From Aquisalinus flavus (lineage in GTDB: Bacteria; Pseudomonadota; Alphaproteobacteria; Caulobacterales; Parvularculaceae): DNA of 64,000 bases. How positions within the stretch are numbered: position 1 is the first letter of the stretch; every line of letters starts with the position of its first letter. Below are positions 41,986 to 51,700 of the stretch, one piece after another. The position numbers were made by a program, and so were the translations under genes. Below the pieces are notes generated by a model that worked only from the letters and a program-made list of their open reading frames with translations, made no database searches and was not told the DNA's origin. The stretch covers positions 2,800,155-2,864,154 of the forward strand of contig NZ_CP042288.1 in assembly GCF_022559625.1 (NCBI RefSeq), written 5' to 3'.

Positions 41986-42477
41986 CTAAGACCCCGCGCT
42001 CGACGCGTTCGGCTTGGACTGCAGCTTGATGTAATTCTCGATGCCGATGCGGTCGATCAGGCCGAGCTGGGTTTCCAGCCAGTCGACATGCTCTTCCTCA
42101 TTGTGGAGGATCTTGCCGAACAAATCGCGGCTGACATAGTCGCGGGCGGTTTCGGCGTGTTCCATGGCGTCACGCAGCAGCGGGATCGCCTTGTGCTCCA
42201 TCTTCAGGTCACATTCGAGGATTTCCTTCACATCCTCGCCGATCATCAGCTTGCCGAGGTCCTGAAGGTTGGGCAGCCCCTCGAGGAACAGAATGCGCTC
42301 GATCAGCCAGTCGGCGTGGTTCATTTCCTCGATCGATTCCTCATATTCCTTCTTGCCCAGCTCGCTGACGCCCCAGTCATTGAGCATGCGCGAGTGGAGG
42401 AAATACTGGTTGATGGCGGTCAGTTCGTTCTTCAGCGCCTTGTTGAGAAACTCGATGACCTTGGCGTCGCCTTTCAT
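41986..42477 (-). CDS. bfr: Bacterioferritin
   Basis: A 163-residue iron-storage protein that forms a 24-mer shell. The start is ATG 42475-42477 ([15 protein letters not shown]). Ferroxidase ligands are visible: Glu in [22 protein letters not shown] and E-E-H-V-D-W. The haem-binding Met is expected near M-L-N-D-W or R-M. The tail K-P-N-A-S-S-A-G-S is short. The ferredoxin gene bfd lies just upstream on the same strand (40 bp), giving a storage-and-release pair. Confidence 0.95.
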   Translation of the reverse strand: MKGDAKVIEFLNKALKNELTAINQYFLHSRMLNDWGVSELGKKEYEESIEEMNHADWLIERILFLEGLPNLQDLGKLMIGEDVKEILECDLKMEHKAIPLLRDAMEHAETARDYVSRDLFGKILHNEEEHVDWLETQLGLIDRIGIENYIKLQSKPNASSAGS

Positions 42478-42517
42478 GGGAAAGCCTCTTTCCTGACGGG
42501 TCGACCCGCCGGAGGAC

Positions 42518-42721
42518 TTATTCCGCAGCGGCGAGGACCGGTTGTGTGTTTTCGTTCGCGGGACGGTTTTCGCCAATCATCTCGGCGATCGTCTCCCGGC
42601 AACGTCCACAATTAAACCTTTCACCGTGATGGGCAAGTACGCAGGCAGGCGTATTTGCCCCGCCGGAGATGGCAGCGGACACTTTCGCGGAATTGAGGCG
42701 GCGGCACACACAGACGATCAT
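42518..42721 (-). CDS. bfd: Bacterioferritin-associated ferredoxin
   Basis: A 67-residue 2Fe-2S protein that reduces and releases iron from bacterioferritin. The start is ATG 42719-42721 ([14 protein letters not shown]). The cluster ligands are C-V-C at the start and C-G-R-C later (F-N-C-G-R-C), the BFD-type fer2 pattern. It is the first gene of bfd-bfr and has a Fur-like box upstream, as expected for a gene made under iron need. Confidence 0.9.
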   Translation of the reverse strand: MIVCVCRRLNSAKVSAAISGGANTPACVLAHHGERFNCGRCRETIAEMIGENRPANENTQPVLAAAE

Positions 42722-42734
42722 GCTTCTGAAATGA

Positions 42735-42756
42735 TGCAAATGCGAATGATTGTCAA
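42735..42756 (-). promoter_or_regulatory. Fur-like iron box upstream of bfd
   Basis: The sequence TGCAAATGCGAATGATTGTC is close to the Fur box pattern (repeats of the type AATGAGAATGATT seen in alphaproteobacteria). It lies about 14 bp upstream of the bfd start codon, over the expected promoter, so iron-bound Fur would block bfd-bfr. The link to bfd makes the call reasonable. Confidence 0.6.
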
Positions 42757-42788
42757 TAGTAAAAGATAAGGGATATCGGCAAAACCGA

Positions 42789-43847
42789 TCAGGATTGACC
42801 CGCTTTCAGACCATTTGCCAGCCACGCCAGCTGGGCGCGGACGATGCCGGCCGAGCGCTCGCCGATCTGCGCCGCGGGCAGAGCGTGGCAGGCAAGGCCC
42901 TTGGCCCAGTGGCGGGCAAGGGCGGCCATGCCGGTCACCCGCGGGCGGGCCGGGATAAGCGCATGGGCATAGGCGCGGTCGATCGTGCCCCAGCGGCATT
43001 CGGCGGCGCGCTCATAAAGCGCCGCACGGTCATTGTCCGCGATCGCCGCCAGCGCCGCGCGGCGCAGCGCGCTGATCGCCTTCAGCCCGCGATAATTGGT
43101 CAGCCGGTCCTGCATCCGGTTTGCGAGGATGCGGAAACTTTCTTTTTCATTGTCCCGCCAGGCGCCCAGCGGCGTATTGGCGAAGGCCACCGGCTCACGG
43201 ATGGCGAAGGGGCGGAGGTATTCGATCAGCACCGGGTCGGCGCAATCCTCGCCGATCATCAGCTCCGACGCCGCATCGCTGCGCCAGAACAGGGCGCCAT
43301 TGGAAATGCCGAGATTGGTGAACAGGCAGGTGAGCAGGTCCGTCGGCTGGAGGACACCCACCCCTGCGGAATCGGTGGCCCAGGCATCCGGCATGGTCGT
43401 GCGGGTATGGTCGATCTCATTGTCGGTCGTCTCGATATACTGGTTGCGGATCGCGATCGCCGTGCCGGTCTCTTCCAGCAGCCTGATATTGGCGGCGATG
43501 AAGCCGGGAAAGACGGAATTGTCGTCCTCGAGGCAGAAGACATGGTCGGAGGGTTCGTAAGCCGCGGTCCGGAAGCACTGGCCGAGATTGCGGGAAATGC
43601 CGAGATTCTCGCGGTTCGGGCGATAGGAGAGGGTGAGGCCCGGGTGGCGGTCTTCATGCTTGCGGACGATGGCGCGGCCTTCCTGCGCCGGGGAATCGTC
43701 GAAGATCACGCCGTGCAGCCGGGCACCATTCTTCAGCACCGTCTGGGCGGCGAGCTGGCCGATGGCGCGTTCCAGCATGTCCGGCCGCTTGTAGGTCGGG
43801 ATGCGGATTTCGCAGATATAAGGCGCTGTTGCTGTCGTCACGGGCAC
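42789..43847 (-). CDS. Family 2-like glycosyltransferase
   Basis: A 352-residue soluble enzyme with a GT-A fold. The N-terminus has the family 2 start I-C-E-I-R-I-P-T-Y-K-R-P-D-M-L. Strand and loop G-V-I-F-D-D-S-P follow, then the metal-binding site in V-F-C-L-E-D-D-N-S-V (D-D at about residues 106-107). The C-terminal 100 residues are helical and variable. No membrane segment is seen. It is not adjacent to other surface polysaccharide genes, so the acceptor is unknown. Confidence 0.8.
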   Translation of the reverse strand: MPVTTATAPYICEIRIPTYKRPDMLERAIGQLAAQTVLKNGARLHGVIFDDSPAQEGRAIVRKHEDRHPGLTLSYRPNRENLGISRNLGQCFRTAAYEPSDHVFCLEDDNSVFPGFIAANIRLLEETGTAIAIRNQYIETTDNEIDHTRTTMPDAWATDSAGVGVLQPTDLLTCLFTNLGISNGALFWRSDAASELMIGEDCADPVLIEYLRPFAIREPVAFANTPLGAWRDNEKESFRILANRMQDRLTNYRGLKAISALRRAALAAIADNDRAALYERAAECRWGTIDRAYAHALIPARPRVTGMAALARHWAKGLACHALPAAQIGERSAGIVRAQLAWLANGLKAGQS

Positions 43848-44027
43848 TCGTGGAGTTCGTCAGGTTGTTGGACACCGTCGCCGCAAATCGCGAGAATTCG
43901 GTTAACGCGGCGCATGGCGTGGAGATTCCGGCGCGGCGTGACAGGATCGTCACCCGGAAAAACCTTGCATTCGGGGTGCGTCTCCGTCATAGAACCGCGC
44001 TCATTTGACTGCTAGTATCGGGACTGG

Positions 44028-45440
44028 ATGACAGAGACGAACACCATCGACGAGACGCCGCGCAGCGCCCGCAAGGTCTATATCAAGACCTGGGGCTGCC
44101 AGATGAATGTCTATGATTCAGAACGTATGGCCGGGCTGCTGAAACCGCTCGGCTACAAGGCTGTCGATGTGCCGGACGATGCCGACCTCGTCATCCTCAA
44201 TACCTGTCATATCCGCGAAAAGGCTGCGGAAAAGGTCTATTCGGAGCTTGGCCGCCTGAAGGCGCATAAACAGGCGGTCGAGAGCCAGGGCCGCGAGATG
44301 AAGATCGCCGTCGCCGGCTGCGTCGCCCAGGCCGAGGGCGCGGAGATCACCGCGCGCGCGCCGCAGGTCGACCTCGTCTTCGGGCCGCAGGCCTATCACA
44401 AGCTGCCGGAGATGATCGCCCGCGCCGCCCGCGACAAGGGCGAAGTGCTGGAGACCGGTTTCGACGTCGAGGACAAGTTCGACACCCTCGCCGCGGGCCG
44501 CGTGGCAGAAGGCTATTCCGCCTTCGTCACCATCCAGGAAGGCTGCGACAAATTCTGCACGTTCTGTGTCGTGCCCTACACGCGCGGCGCAGAAGTGTCG
44601 CGCAATGTCGATGCGATCACCGCAGAGGTCAGGGCGCTGGCGGCACAGGGCCTGCGCGAGGTCACGCTGCTCGGCCAGAACGTCAACGCCTGGCATTCCG
44701 CGCCGCCCGTGGGCGACGACGGCATGGGCAAGGACACGTGGGGCCTTGGCGAGCTGTGCCGTCATCTGGCGAAGATCGACGGCATCGAGCGCATCCGCTT
44801 TACCACGTCCCATCCGCGCGACATGGATGACGGGCTGATCGCCGCGTTCGGCGAGGAAGAAAAGCTGATGCCCTATCTCCACCTGCCAGTACAGTCGGGC
44901 TCGGACAAGGTGCTGAAGGCGATGAATCGCGGCCATACGGGCGAGCATTACCTCCACCTGATCGAGCGTATACGTAAGGTCCGGCCCGACATCGCGGTCT
45001 CCGGTGATTTCATCGTCGGTTTCCCCGGCGAGGGCGAGAAGGAATTCCAGGCAACGCTCGATCTGGTCGAGCATGTCAGATACGGCTCGGCCTTCTCGTT
45101 CAAATATTCGCGCCGTCCCGGCACACCCGGCGCCGGCATGGCGAAACAGGTCGCCGAAGACGTGAAGACCGAACGTCTTGCCCGGCTGCAGCGCGTCCTT
45201 GAAGATCAGAAAAACGATTTCAACCGCGCCCAGATCGGCCGCCGGCTGGCCGTTTTGCTGGAGAAGAAGGGCCGCAATGCAGGCCAGCTCATCGGCCGCT
45301 CGCCCTATCTGCAATCCGTCCATGTCACTGCGCCGGACCACCTCCTTGGCCATATCGTCGAGCTCGACATCACCGGCATCAAGGCGAACTCGTTGACCGG
45401 ATCTCTGCCGCAAATGGCAGAAGAAGAAATGGTCTCCTGA
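44028..45440 (+). CDS. miaB: tRNA-2-methylthio-N6-dimethylallyladenosine synthase MiaB
   Basis: A 470-residue radical-SAM methylthiotransferase that thiomethylates A37 in tRNA. The auxiliary cluster ligands are in [25 protein letters not shown] and [10 protein letters not shown]. The radical-SAM CxxxCxxC is C173-C177-C180 ([10 protein letters not shown]). A C-terminal TRAM domain ends with S-L-T-G-S-L. It is first of a tight chain; its stop overlaps the start of phoH by one base (TGATG). Confidence 0.97.
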   Translation: MTETNTIDETPRSARKVYIKTWGCQMNVYDSERMAGLLKPLGYKAVDVPDDADLVILNTCHIREKAAEKVYSELGRLKAHKQAVESQGREMKIAVAGCVAQAEGAEITARAPQVDLVFGPQAYHKLPEMIARAARDKGEVLETGFDVEDKFDTLAAGRVAEGYSAFVTIQEGCDKFCTFCVVPYTRGAEVSRNVDAITAEVRALAAQGLREVTLLGQNVNAWHSAPPVGDDGMGKDTWGLGELCRHLAKIDGIERIRFTTSHPRDMDDGLIAAFGEEEKLMPYLHLPVQSGSDKVLKAMNRGHTGEHYLHLIERIRKVRPDIAVSGDFIVGFPGEGEKEFQATLDLVEHVRYGSAFSFKYSRRPGTPGAGMAKQVAEDVKTERLARLQRVLEDQKNDFNRAQIGRRLAVLLEKKGRNAGQLIGRSPYLQSVHVTAPDHLLGHIVELDITGIKANSLTGSLPQMAEEEMVS

Positions 45441-46585
45441 TGGCGCGCAAACCCGGTAAGGCCCCGGTCAGGAAGGCCGAAAGCGCCGATAGCGGCAGCG
45501 ACGTGCTGACCTTCGACAATGTGCAATTGTTCAAGGATCTCTGCGGACCGCATGATTCCCACCTGTTGATGATCGAAAAATCCCTTCGCCTGCGCATCGA
45601 TGCGCGGGGCAATCGCCTCGTGCTGACCGGCGGCGAGGATGCCCGCGCCCGCGCCAATTCCGCGCTGGAAAGCCTCTATCGCCGGCTGCAGGAAGGTTTT
45701 GCCATTTCCGCCGGCGATGTCGATGCGGCCCTGCGCCTGGCAAACCCGGTGGTCGATCCGGTGGTCGAAAAGGTCTCGACCGATTTCACCCTGTCCTTGC
45801 AGAAGCGCACCATTGCGCCAAGGTCACAGGCCCAGCGTGCCTATCTCAAGGCCCTGCGCGAGGACGAGTTGGTCTTCGGCGTTGGCCCGGCGGGCACGGG
45901 CAAGACCTATCTCGCCGTCGCCTGGGCGGCGCATCTCCTGCTGAAGGGCGATGTCGAGCGCATCATCCTGTCGCGCCCGGCGCTGGAAGCGGGCGAGCGC
46001 ATCGGCTTCCTGCCGGGCGACATGAAGGAGAAGGTCGACCCCTATCTGCGCCCGCTCTATGATGCGCTTTACGATGTACTGCATACGGACTTTGTCGACC
46101 GGCGCATGGCGACCGGCGACATCGAGATCGCGCCGCTCGGGTTCATGCGCGGGCGCACCCTGTCGCGCGCTGCCGTGATCCTCGACGAGGCACAGAATGC
46201 CTCGGTCGCCCAGATGAAGATGTTCCTGACCCGCCTCGGCGAAGGCTCTCGCATGGTCATCACCGGCGATCCGAGCCAGACCGACCTGCCGCCGTCGGAC
46301 CGCTCCGGCCTGTCCGATGCCGTCGACCTGCTGTCGGGTGTCAAGGGCGTCGCGATCGCGCGGTTCACAGCGAAGGACGTGGTCCGCCACGAACTCGTCG
46401 CGCGGATCGTCAATGCCTATGACCGGCGCGACAACGACCGGCGCCGCGCCTATGAAAAGGGCAAGCCGCAAGCGGCCAGGAATCAGGATCCGGCAGGCAG
46501 GGACACAGCGGGCGGGGATTCCGGGAGCAAGCCCGGGCCTGAGCCCTCATCCGGCTCCTCCGGCGAGGCTGACAACGATGCCTGA
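45440..46585 (+). CDS. PhoH family ATPase
   Basis: A 381-residue P-loop protein of the PhoH (YbeZ) type. Walker A is VGPAGTGKTYLAV, and Walker B is A-V-I-L-D-E-A-Q-N-A-S. The conserved GDPSQTDLP follows. An N-terminal RNA-binding-like part spans the first 110 residues. The 50-residue tail is polar and rich in Gly, Ser and Pro, not conserved. It works with the endoribonuclease YbeY in RNA metabolism, and ybeY follows with an 8-bp overlap. Confidence 0.95.
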   Translation: MARKPGKAPVRKAESADSGSDVLTFDNVQLFKDLCGPHDSHLLMIEKSLRLRIDARGNRLVLTGGEDARARANSALESLYRRLQEGFAISAGDVDAALRLANPVVDPVVEKVSTDFTLSLQKRTIAPRSQAQRAYLKALREDELVFGVGPAGTGKTYLAVAWAAHLLLKGDVERIILSRPALEAGERIGFLPGDMKEKVDPYLRPLYDALYDVLHTDFVDRRMATGDIEIAPLGFMRGRTLSRAAVILDEAQNASVAQMKMFLTRLGEGSRMVITGDPSQTDLPPSDRSGLSDAVDLLSGVKGVAIARFTAKDVVRHELVARIVNAYDRRDNDRRRAYEKGKPQAARNQDPAGRDTAGGDSGSKPGPEPSSGSSGEADNDA

Positions 46586-47075
46586 CGTGACACCGCCGCC
46601 CGAGCCGGACCATCATCTGGTCCACGATGTCATCATCGAGCATGAGGCCTGGGGCGATATCGAGCCGGTCGTTGCCTCCTGTTTCAAGGCGGTAATGGCC
46701 CACGACCCCGAGACCTTCTGCAAGGGCACCGTTGCGCTGTTGTTCACCAGTGACGAGGCGGTGCAGCGCCTCAACCGCGAGTTCCTCGGCAAGGACAAGC
46801 CGACCAATGTCCTGTCCTTCCCCACCGACGAGGATGTCATGGATCATGATGGCCCGATCCATATCGGCGATATCGCGCTCGCCTACGAGACGTGTTATCG
46901 TGAGGCGGTGGACAAGCGAGTGGCCTTGAAAGATCATGCGGCCCACCTCATTTTTCACGGAGTGCTGCATCTTTTCGGCTATGATCACGAGGACGATGAC
47001 GAGGCCCTGGTCATGGAAAAGATGGAAACCGATTTGCTGGCCGACATGGGGATAGACGATCCTTATGCCGATTGA
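46578..47075 (+). CDS. ybeY: Endoribonuclease YbeY (rRNA maturation factor)
   Basis: A 165-residue metalloenzyme that takes part in 16S rRNA 3'-end processing and ribosome quality control. The start is ATG 46578, inside the phoH end. The family motif with three histidines, HGVLHLFGYDH, is at about residues 130-140. N-R-E-F-L-G-K-D-K-P-T-N-V-L-S-F-P is also present. It overlaps the next gene by 11 bp. Confidence 0.96.
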   Translation: MPDVTPPPEPDHHLVHDVIIEHEAWGDIEPVVASCFKAVMAHDPETFCKGTVALLFTSDEAVQRLNREFLGKDKPTNVLSFPTDEDVMDHDGPIHIGDIALAYETCYREAVDKRVALKDHAAHLIFHGVLHLFGYDHEDDDEALVMEKMETDLLADMGIDDPYAD

Positions 47076-48081
47076 ACGACAAGAGCCGAACCAAGGAGAC
47101 GATCACATGGCCGCCGATGGGGCCGACAGCGCTGAGCCCCGACAGGGCAGCGCGTCCCGCGATCCAGATATCGCAGACAAGACTGAAGACAGACCCGATG
47201 AACGACCGGCACTGTTCCAGCGCCTGAGAGGGCTGCTCGGACAACCCGAAAGACAGGATGCGCTGGCCCAGGCCCTTGCCAATGGCAATGGCATGGCAGG
47301 GCTCTCGCAAGACCGCCGCGACATGATCGAACGGGTCATCGCGTTCGACTCCCAGGAAGTCGCAGACGTGATGATCCCGCGGGCGGATATCGTCGCGGTC
47401 GATCGCGACCTGTCGCTTTCCGACCTTCTCAATGTTTTTGCCGAGGCGGGCCATTCGCGCCTGCCCGTCTATCGCGACGATCTCGACGATCCCGTCGGCA
47501 TGGTTCATATCCGCGATCTCGTCGGCATTCTCGCCGACCCTGAAAAGGCCGCCCAGGCGGCGAACGAGGCGGTGCTGCATACGCTGACCCGCAAGCTGAT
47601 CTATGTGCCGCCCTCGATGCCGGTAACCGATCTGCTGCTGCGCATGCAGGCAAGCCGCATCCACATGGCGCTCGTGATCGACGAATTCGGCGGCACGGAT
47701 GGTCTCGTTACCATCGAGGATCTGATCGAGGAAATCGTCGGCGACATCGCCGATGAGCATGACGAGGAAGACGAGATTTACATGACGCCAGTCTCAGAGG
47801 GCGTTTGGGAATTGTCGACCCGCCTGCCCCTCGATGAGCTTGAGGAGGAGACCGGCATCAGGCTCGAGATCGAGGAGGAGGATGTCGACACCGTCGGCGG
47901 CATCGTCTTCTCCCTCGTCGGGCGCGTGCCCCTGCGCGGCGAGATCATCCGCCATCCGGCCGGCTACGAGTTCGAGGTGCTGGACGTCGATCCGCGCCGC
48001 ATCCGCAAGGTCCGCCTGCGCAAGCTGACGCCTAGCGAAGCCGCAGGCCCCGACACGAGCGATGGCGGCGAGGTTTACTGA
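47065..48081 (+). CDS. Hemolysin/CorC family CBS-domain protein
   Basis: A 338-residue soluble protein of the CorC/HlyC family. An acidic, variable N-terminus (about 70 residues) precedes a pair of CBS domains (about 90-225), including A-D-V-M-I-P-R-A-D-I and SRLPVYRDDLDDPVGMVHI. A transporter-associated CorC_HlyC domain ends the protein (E-V-L-D-V-D-P-R-R-I-R-K-V). Family members are linked to magnesium and cobalt efflux. The place between ybeY and lnt is the same in many proteobacteria. Confidence 0.92.
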   Translation: MPIERQEPNQGDDHMAADGADSAEPRQGSASRDPDIADKTEDRPDERPALFQRLRGLLGQPERQDALAQALANGNGMAGLSQDRRDMIERVIAFDSQEVADVMIPRADIVAVDRDLSLSDLLNVFAEAGHSRLPVYRDDLDDPVGMVHIRDLVGILADPEKAAQAANEAVLHTLTRKLIYVPPSMPVTDLLLRMQASRIHMALVIDEFGGTDGLVTIEDLIEEIVGDIADEHDEEDEIYMTPVSEGVWELSTRLPLDELEEETGIRLEIEEEDVDTVGGIVFSLVGRVPLRGEIIRHPAGYEFEVLDVDPRRIRKVRLRKLTPSEAAGPDTSDGGEVY

Positions 48082-48159
48082 ACGCCGGAAGCCGGAACAC
48101 CGGGTTGCGCTTTTTGTTATTTGACAGGGCGGGCGATTATGGCGGACTAATTTCCTCTC

Positions 48160-49842
48160 ATGATCCGCCTTCTCACCACCCTCCATGACTGGGTCCTCTC
48201 GCTCACCGGCTGGCAGCGCTATGGCGCGGCCTTCGTGCTCGGCCTGCTGACGGCTGCGGCGATGGCTCCCTATTATGTGCTGCCGTTTCTCGTCACGGGA
48301 TTCTCAGGGCTGGTCTGGCTGATGGACAATGCCGTGCGGCATCAGCGCGCGGGCAAGGTCGCGTTCTGGACCGGCTGGTGGTTCGCCTTCGGCTATTTCT
48401 GCCTGTCGCTGTACTGGATGGCCTTTTCATTCATCGTCCATGCCGAAGGGCCGGGTCACATGATCCTGCTGTCCGTGCTCGGTTTTGGCGGCGTGTTCGG
48501 GCTTGCCGCCTTTATCGCGCTTTTCTATGGCATGGCGCTGTGGCTTGCACGGCGGGTCTGGCCAGCGGGATGGATGCGCGTGCTGGTGCTCGCTATTGCC
48601 TGGTCGCTGGCGGAATATGCGCGCGGCCATCTGTTTACCGGCTTGCCATGGAACCTGACCGGGCAGGCCTTTGCCGGGCTTTCGGCGCTGTCCCAGCCGG
48701 TCGCCTGGATCGGCACCTATGGTCTCGGTTTTCTCATCCTGATCGCCGCTGCGTTGCCGGCGGCCTGCATTCCCGCCGCGCCTGCTGCGACGCAGGCGGA
48801 GGCCCGTATTGCCCCGCTCGGCGCATCCGCAGGAATCGTGCTCGCCATCGCCCTTGCCGGGGCGATCCGCCTCGCCGGGGCCGATGTCACCATGGTCGAG
48901 AATGTCAGGGTGCAGATCGTCCAGCCCAATATCGCCCAGCGCGACAAGCTGAACTACGATCTCTGGGTCGACAATTTCTGGGCCAATCTCAACCTGTCCG
49001 GCGGGGCGGAAGCGCAGCCGCCTTCTGGCGGCCAGCTCTATGTCATCTGGCCGGAAAACGCGGCCTATTCCTATTTCCAGCGCGATCCGTCGGCGCTCGA
49101 CGTGTTGCAGGACCGCCTGCCAGACAATGCCGTGCTGCTGGCAGGGGGCACGCGCTATGATGCGGTCGGGCCGGACCTCTATGACTATTTCAACAGCCTG
49201 CTGATCCTGTCCCGGGAACCGCTGCCGGAGGAGGATACATCCGCCATCGACCGGATGGAGTCCGAAACGCCGTGGTCGGTGCGCCGCGCCTATGACAAGC
49301 ATCACCTGGCGCCGTTCGGGGAATATGTGCCGCTTGCCGGGCTGTGGCAGGCCATCGGCATCGGCAATGTCGTGCCCATCGGTCAGCCTTTCACCCCCGG
49401 CGCCGGGCCGGAAACCATCGATCTCGGCCGCGCCCGCATGTCGCCGGTCATTTGCTATGAGACGATTTTTCCGGGTCGGCTCTATCCGCGCGGTGACAGG
49501 CCGGACTTTCTGGTGACGATTACCAATGACGCCTGGTATGGCGACAGCAATGGTCCGCGCCAGCATTTCGATATTTCCAGGCTGAGGGCAATCGAAGCCG
49601 GTTTGCCGATGGCACGATCAGCCAATACCGGCATTTCCGCGATGATCGATCCCTATGGCAGGATCGTGAACAAACTCGCGCTATACGAGCGAGGTGTGAT
49701 TAATTCACAGCTTCCGGGCGCTATTCCCCCTACAATATATCATTATACCAGTGATTTTGTGTATTTTATTCTTCTGGCAATCACCGCACTCTGGGTTATA
49801 ACATCTTATAACGTGGGTGGGCGCTCACGGTTTTTCTCGTAA
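48160..49842 (+). CDS. lnt: Apolipoprotein N-acyltransferase
   Basis: A 560-residue inner-membrane enzyme that adds the third acyl chain to lipoproteins. Six or so membrane helices span residues 1-215. The nitrilase-like periplasmic domain holds the catalytic triad E299 (IWPENAAYSYF), K380 (YDKHHLAPFGEYVP) and C432 (VICYETIFPG). One more helix follows near the C-terminus. The last part is less GC-rich than the rest. It provides mature lipoproteins such as those coded at 742-981 and 31260-31769. Confidence 0.96.
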   Translation: MIRLLTTLHDWVLSLTGWQRYGAAFVLGLLTAAAMAPYYVLPFLVTGFSGLVWLMDNAVRHQRAGKVAFWTGWWFAFGYFCLSLYWMAFSFIVHAEGPGHMILLSVLGFGGVFGLAAFIALFYGMALWLARRVWPAGWMRVLVLAIAWSLAEYARGHLFTGLPWNLTGQAFAGLSALSQPVAWIGTYGLGFLILIAAALPAACIPAAPAATQAEARIAPLGASAGIVLAIALAGAIRLAGADVTMVENVRVQIVQPNIAQRDKLNYDLWVDNFWANLNLSGGAEAQPPSGGQLYVIWPENAAYSYFQRDPSALDVLQDRLPDNAVLLAGGTRYDAVGPDLYDYFNSLLILSREPLPEEDTSAIDRMESETPWSVRRAYDKHHLAPFGEYVPLAGLWQAIGIGNVVPIGQPFTPGAGPETIDLGRARMSPVICYETIFPGRLYPRGDRPDFLVTITNDAWYGDSNGPRQHFDISRLRAIEAGLPMARSANTGISAMIDPYGRIVNKLALYERGVINSQLPGAIPPTIYHYTSDFVYFILLAITALWVITSYNVGGRSRFFS

Positions 49843-49934
49843 CCGGGCAGGTTGCTTTTAAGATGATTTAAATTCAGTGAGCCGCGCGTAGCGTTTGCGG
49901 GTGTCAGTAAACTTTACAAAAGAAAGACTGCATC

Positions 49935-50366
49935 ATGGCCGATGCCAAGAAAAAATCCCCCCACCCCATCGACTGTCACGTCGGCAGCCGGGTGAGAATG
50001 CGGCGGATGATGATCGGAATGAGCCAGGACAAGCTGGGCGAACAGTTGGGGCTGACCTTCCAGCAGGTCCAGAAATACGAAAAGGGCGTAAACCGTATCG
50101 GTGCCAGCCGGCTGTTCCATATCTCCAAGATACTGGGCGTTCCCGTACAGTTCTTCTACGACGATTTCGGTGACGAGGCCGAGCTGAGCCTCGGCTTTGC
50201 CGAAGGGGAGCCGGGCGCCTTGCCGTCATCGGGCAGCGAGTTCATGGATCTGCTCTCCACGCCGGAAGGGGTGCAGCTGTGCAAATCCTTCGCCTCGATC
50301 AAGGATCCGCAGGTCCGGCGCAAGATCGTCGATCTCGTGCGCACGCTTGCTGCCGGCGAGACCTGA
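49935..50366 (+). CDS. XRE-family HTH regulator
   Basis: A 143-residue regulator. The helix-turn-helix covers residues about 19-72: V-R-M-R-R-M-M-I-G-M-S-Q-D-K-L-G, T-F-Q-Q-V-Q-K-Y-E-K-G, ending with LGVPVQFFYDDF. The C-terminal 60 residues are short and helical. This form, and the position just before metK, is conserved across many alphaproteobacteria; related proteins there control motility, symbiosis or cell-cycle genes. An inverted repeat GTAAA-C-TTTAC (49907-49917) lies 17 bp before its start. Confidence 0.9.
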   Translation: MADAKKKSPHPIDCHVGSRVRMRRMMIGMSQDKLGEQLGLTFQQVQKYEKGVNRIGASRLFHISKILGVPVQFFYDDFGDEAELSLGFAEGEPGALPSSGSEFMDLLSTPEGVQLCKSFASIKDPQVRRKIVDLVRTLAAGET

Positions 50367-50405
50367 TCGTCCCGGGTTGCAGTTCTGGGCGTGGTTCGGG
50401 ACCGC

Positions 50406-50422
50406 CATGCAAATTTTGCATG
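50406..50422. promoter_or_regulatory. 17-bp palindrome upstream of metK
   Basis: CATGCAAA-T-TTTGCATG is perfectly symmetric around one base. It lies about 92 bp before the metK ATG and 40 bp after the XRE stop, a good position for an operator or upstream activator site. Confidence 0.5.
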
Positions 50423-50466
50423 CTGCGGTGATGGACATTGGCGTCGTCTTTCTCTATCCACGGGTT

Positions 50467-50486
50467 ATATAAAGGTTTCTTTATAT
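50467..50486. promoter_or_regulatory. ATATAAAG-N4-CTTTATAT operator-like repeat before metK
   Basis: Perfect 8-bp arms (50467-50474 and 50479-50486) around GTTT, ending 27 bp before the metK ATG. Such AT-rich palindromes in front of S-adenosylmethionine cycle genes are read in several proteobacteria by ArsR-family regulators of the SahR type; this assignment is inference from context. The same DNA could supply the -10 region. Confidence 0.6.
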
Positions 50487-50513
50487 GGCTGCAGAAAGGA
50501 AGACCGACCGCGC

Positions 50514-51677
50514 ATGACCAGTTCCTATCTCTTTACCTCCGAAAGCGTTTCCGAAGGGCACCCGGACAAGGTATCCGACCAGATTTCCGATGCTGTTGTC
50601 GACCTCTTCCTGGGCAAGGACCCGTCCGCGCGCGTGGCCGTGGAAACGCTGACGACAACCAACAAGGTGGTTCTGGCCGGCGAGACCCGTTGCGCCGTGG
50701 ACATATCCAAGGAAGAGATGAACGAGGTCGCCCGCCAGGTGATCAAGCGGATCGGCTATGAGCAGGATGGCTTCCACTGGGAGAAGGCCGATATCGATAA
50801 CTACGTCCATGGCCAGTCTGCCGAGATCGCACAGGGCGTCGATGCTGCCGGCACCAAGGATGAAGGCGCTGGCGACCAGGGCATCATGTTCGGTTTTGCC
50901 GTCGATGAGACGCCGGAGCTGATGCCGGCGCCGATTGCCTATTCCCACCGGATCATGAAGGCGCTGGCCGATGCCCGTCATTCCGGCCGCCAGCCGGAAT
51001 TCGAGCCTGACGCCAAGAGCCAGGTCACGCTGAAATATGAGAATGGCAAGCCGGTCGACGTCACCTCCATCGTCGTCTCGACCCAGCACCGCGACGGCCT
51101 GTCCCAGGACGATGTGCGGGAACTGGTCAAACCCTATGTGAAGGACGTCATGCCAGAGGGCTGGATGTGCCCGGATGAGGAATTCTACGTCAATCCGACC
51201 GGCAAGTTCGTCATCGGCGGACCTGACGGCGATGCCGGTCTCACCGGTCGCAAGATCATCGTCGATACCTATGGCGGCGCTGCGCCCCATGGCGGCGGTG
51301 CCTTCTCCGGCAAGGACCCGACAAAGGTCGACCGGTCGGCCGCCTATGCCACGCGCTATCTTGCCAAGAACATCGTCGCCGCCGGCCTGGCGCGCAAATG
51401 CCTGATCCAGGTTGCCTATGCCATCGGCATTTCCAAGCCGCTGTCGATCTTCATCGACACCTTCGGCACGGCACAGGTCGATGTCGAAAGGCTGGAAAAA
51501 GTCCTGCCGGAAATGATGAACCTCAGCCCACGCGGCATTCGCGAGCACCTGCAATTGTCGCGCCCGATCTATGCCTCTTCGGCGGCCTATGGCCATTTCG
51601 GCCGCACGCCGGGTCCCAATGGCGAGTTCTCGTGGGAGAAGACGGATCTCGTCGACGCCCTGAAATCGGCATTCTAG
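50514..51677 (+). CDS. metK: S-adenosylmethionine synthetase
   Basis: A 387-residue enzyme that makes S-adenosylmethionine from ATP and methionine. The start is ATG 50514 ([20 protein letters not shown]). Conserved signatures are [14 protein letters not shown]-like [12 protein letters not shown] and [25 protein letters not shown] before the start is the likely ribosome site. Two palindromes upstream suggest specific control. I saw no SAM riboswitch. SAM made here also serves MiaB and TrmB coded nearby. Confidence 0.98.
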   Translation: MTSSYLFTSESVSEGHPDKVSDQISDAVVDLFLGKDPSARVAVETLTTTNKVVLAGETRCAVDISKEEMNEVARQVIKRIGYEQDGFHWEKADIDNYVHGQSAEIAQGVDAAGTKDEGAGDQGIMFGFAVDETPELMPAPIAYSHRIMKALADARHSGRQPEFEPDAKSQVTLKYENGKPVDVTSIVVSTQHRDGLSQDDVRELVKPYVKDVMPEGWMCPDEEFYVNPTGKFVIGGPDGDAGLTGRKIIVDTYGGAAPHGGGAFSGKDPTKVDRSAAYATRYLAKNIVAAGLARKCLIQVAYAIGISKPLSIFIDTFGTAQVDVERLEKVLPEMMNLSPRGIREHLQLSRPIYASSAAYGHFGRTPGPNGEFSWEKTDLVDALKSAF

Positions 51678-51700
51678 ATCACCCTGCCGTCAACTGCTTG

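Noticed and set aside
49858..49871. CtrA-like TTAA-N6-TTAA upstream of the XRE gene
   Set aside because: The known CtrA spacing is seven bases; here it is six, and the leader is AT-rich, so a chance match is likely.
50367..50513. SAM riboswitch before metK
   Set aside because: I looked for a structured aptamer with the usual conserved blocks and found only two short palindromes.
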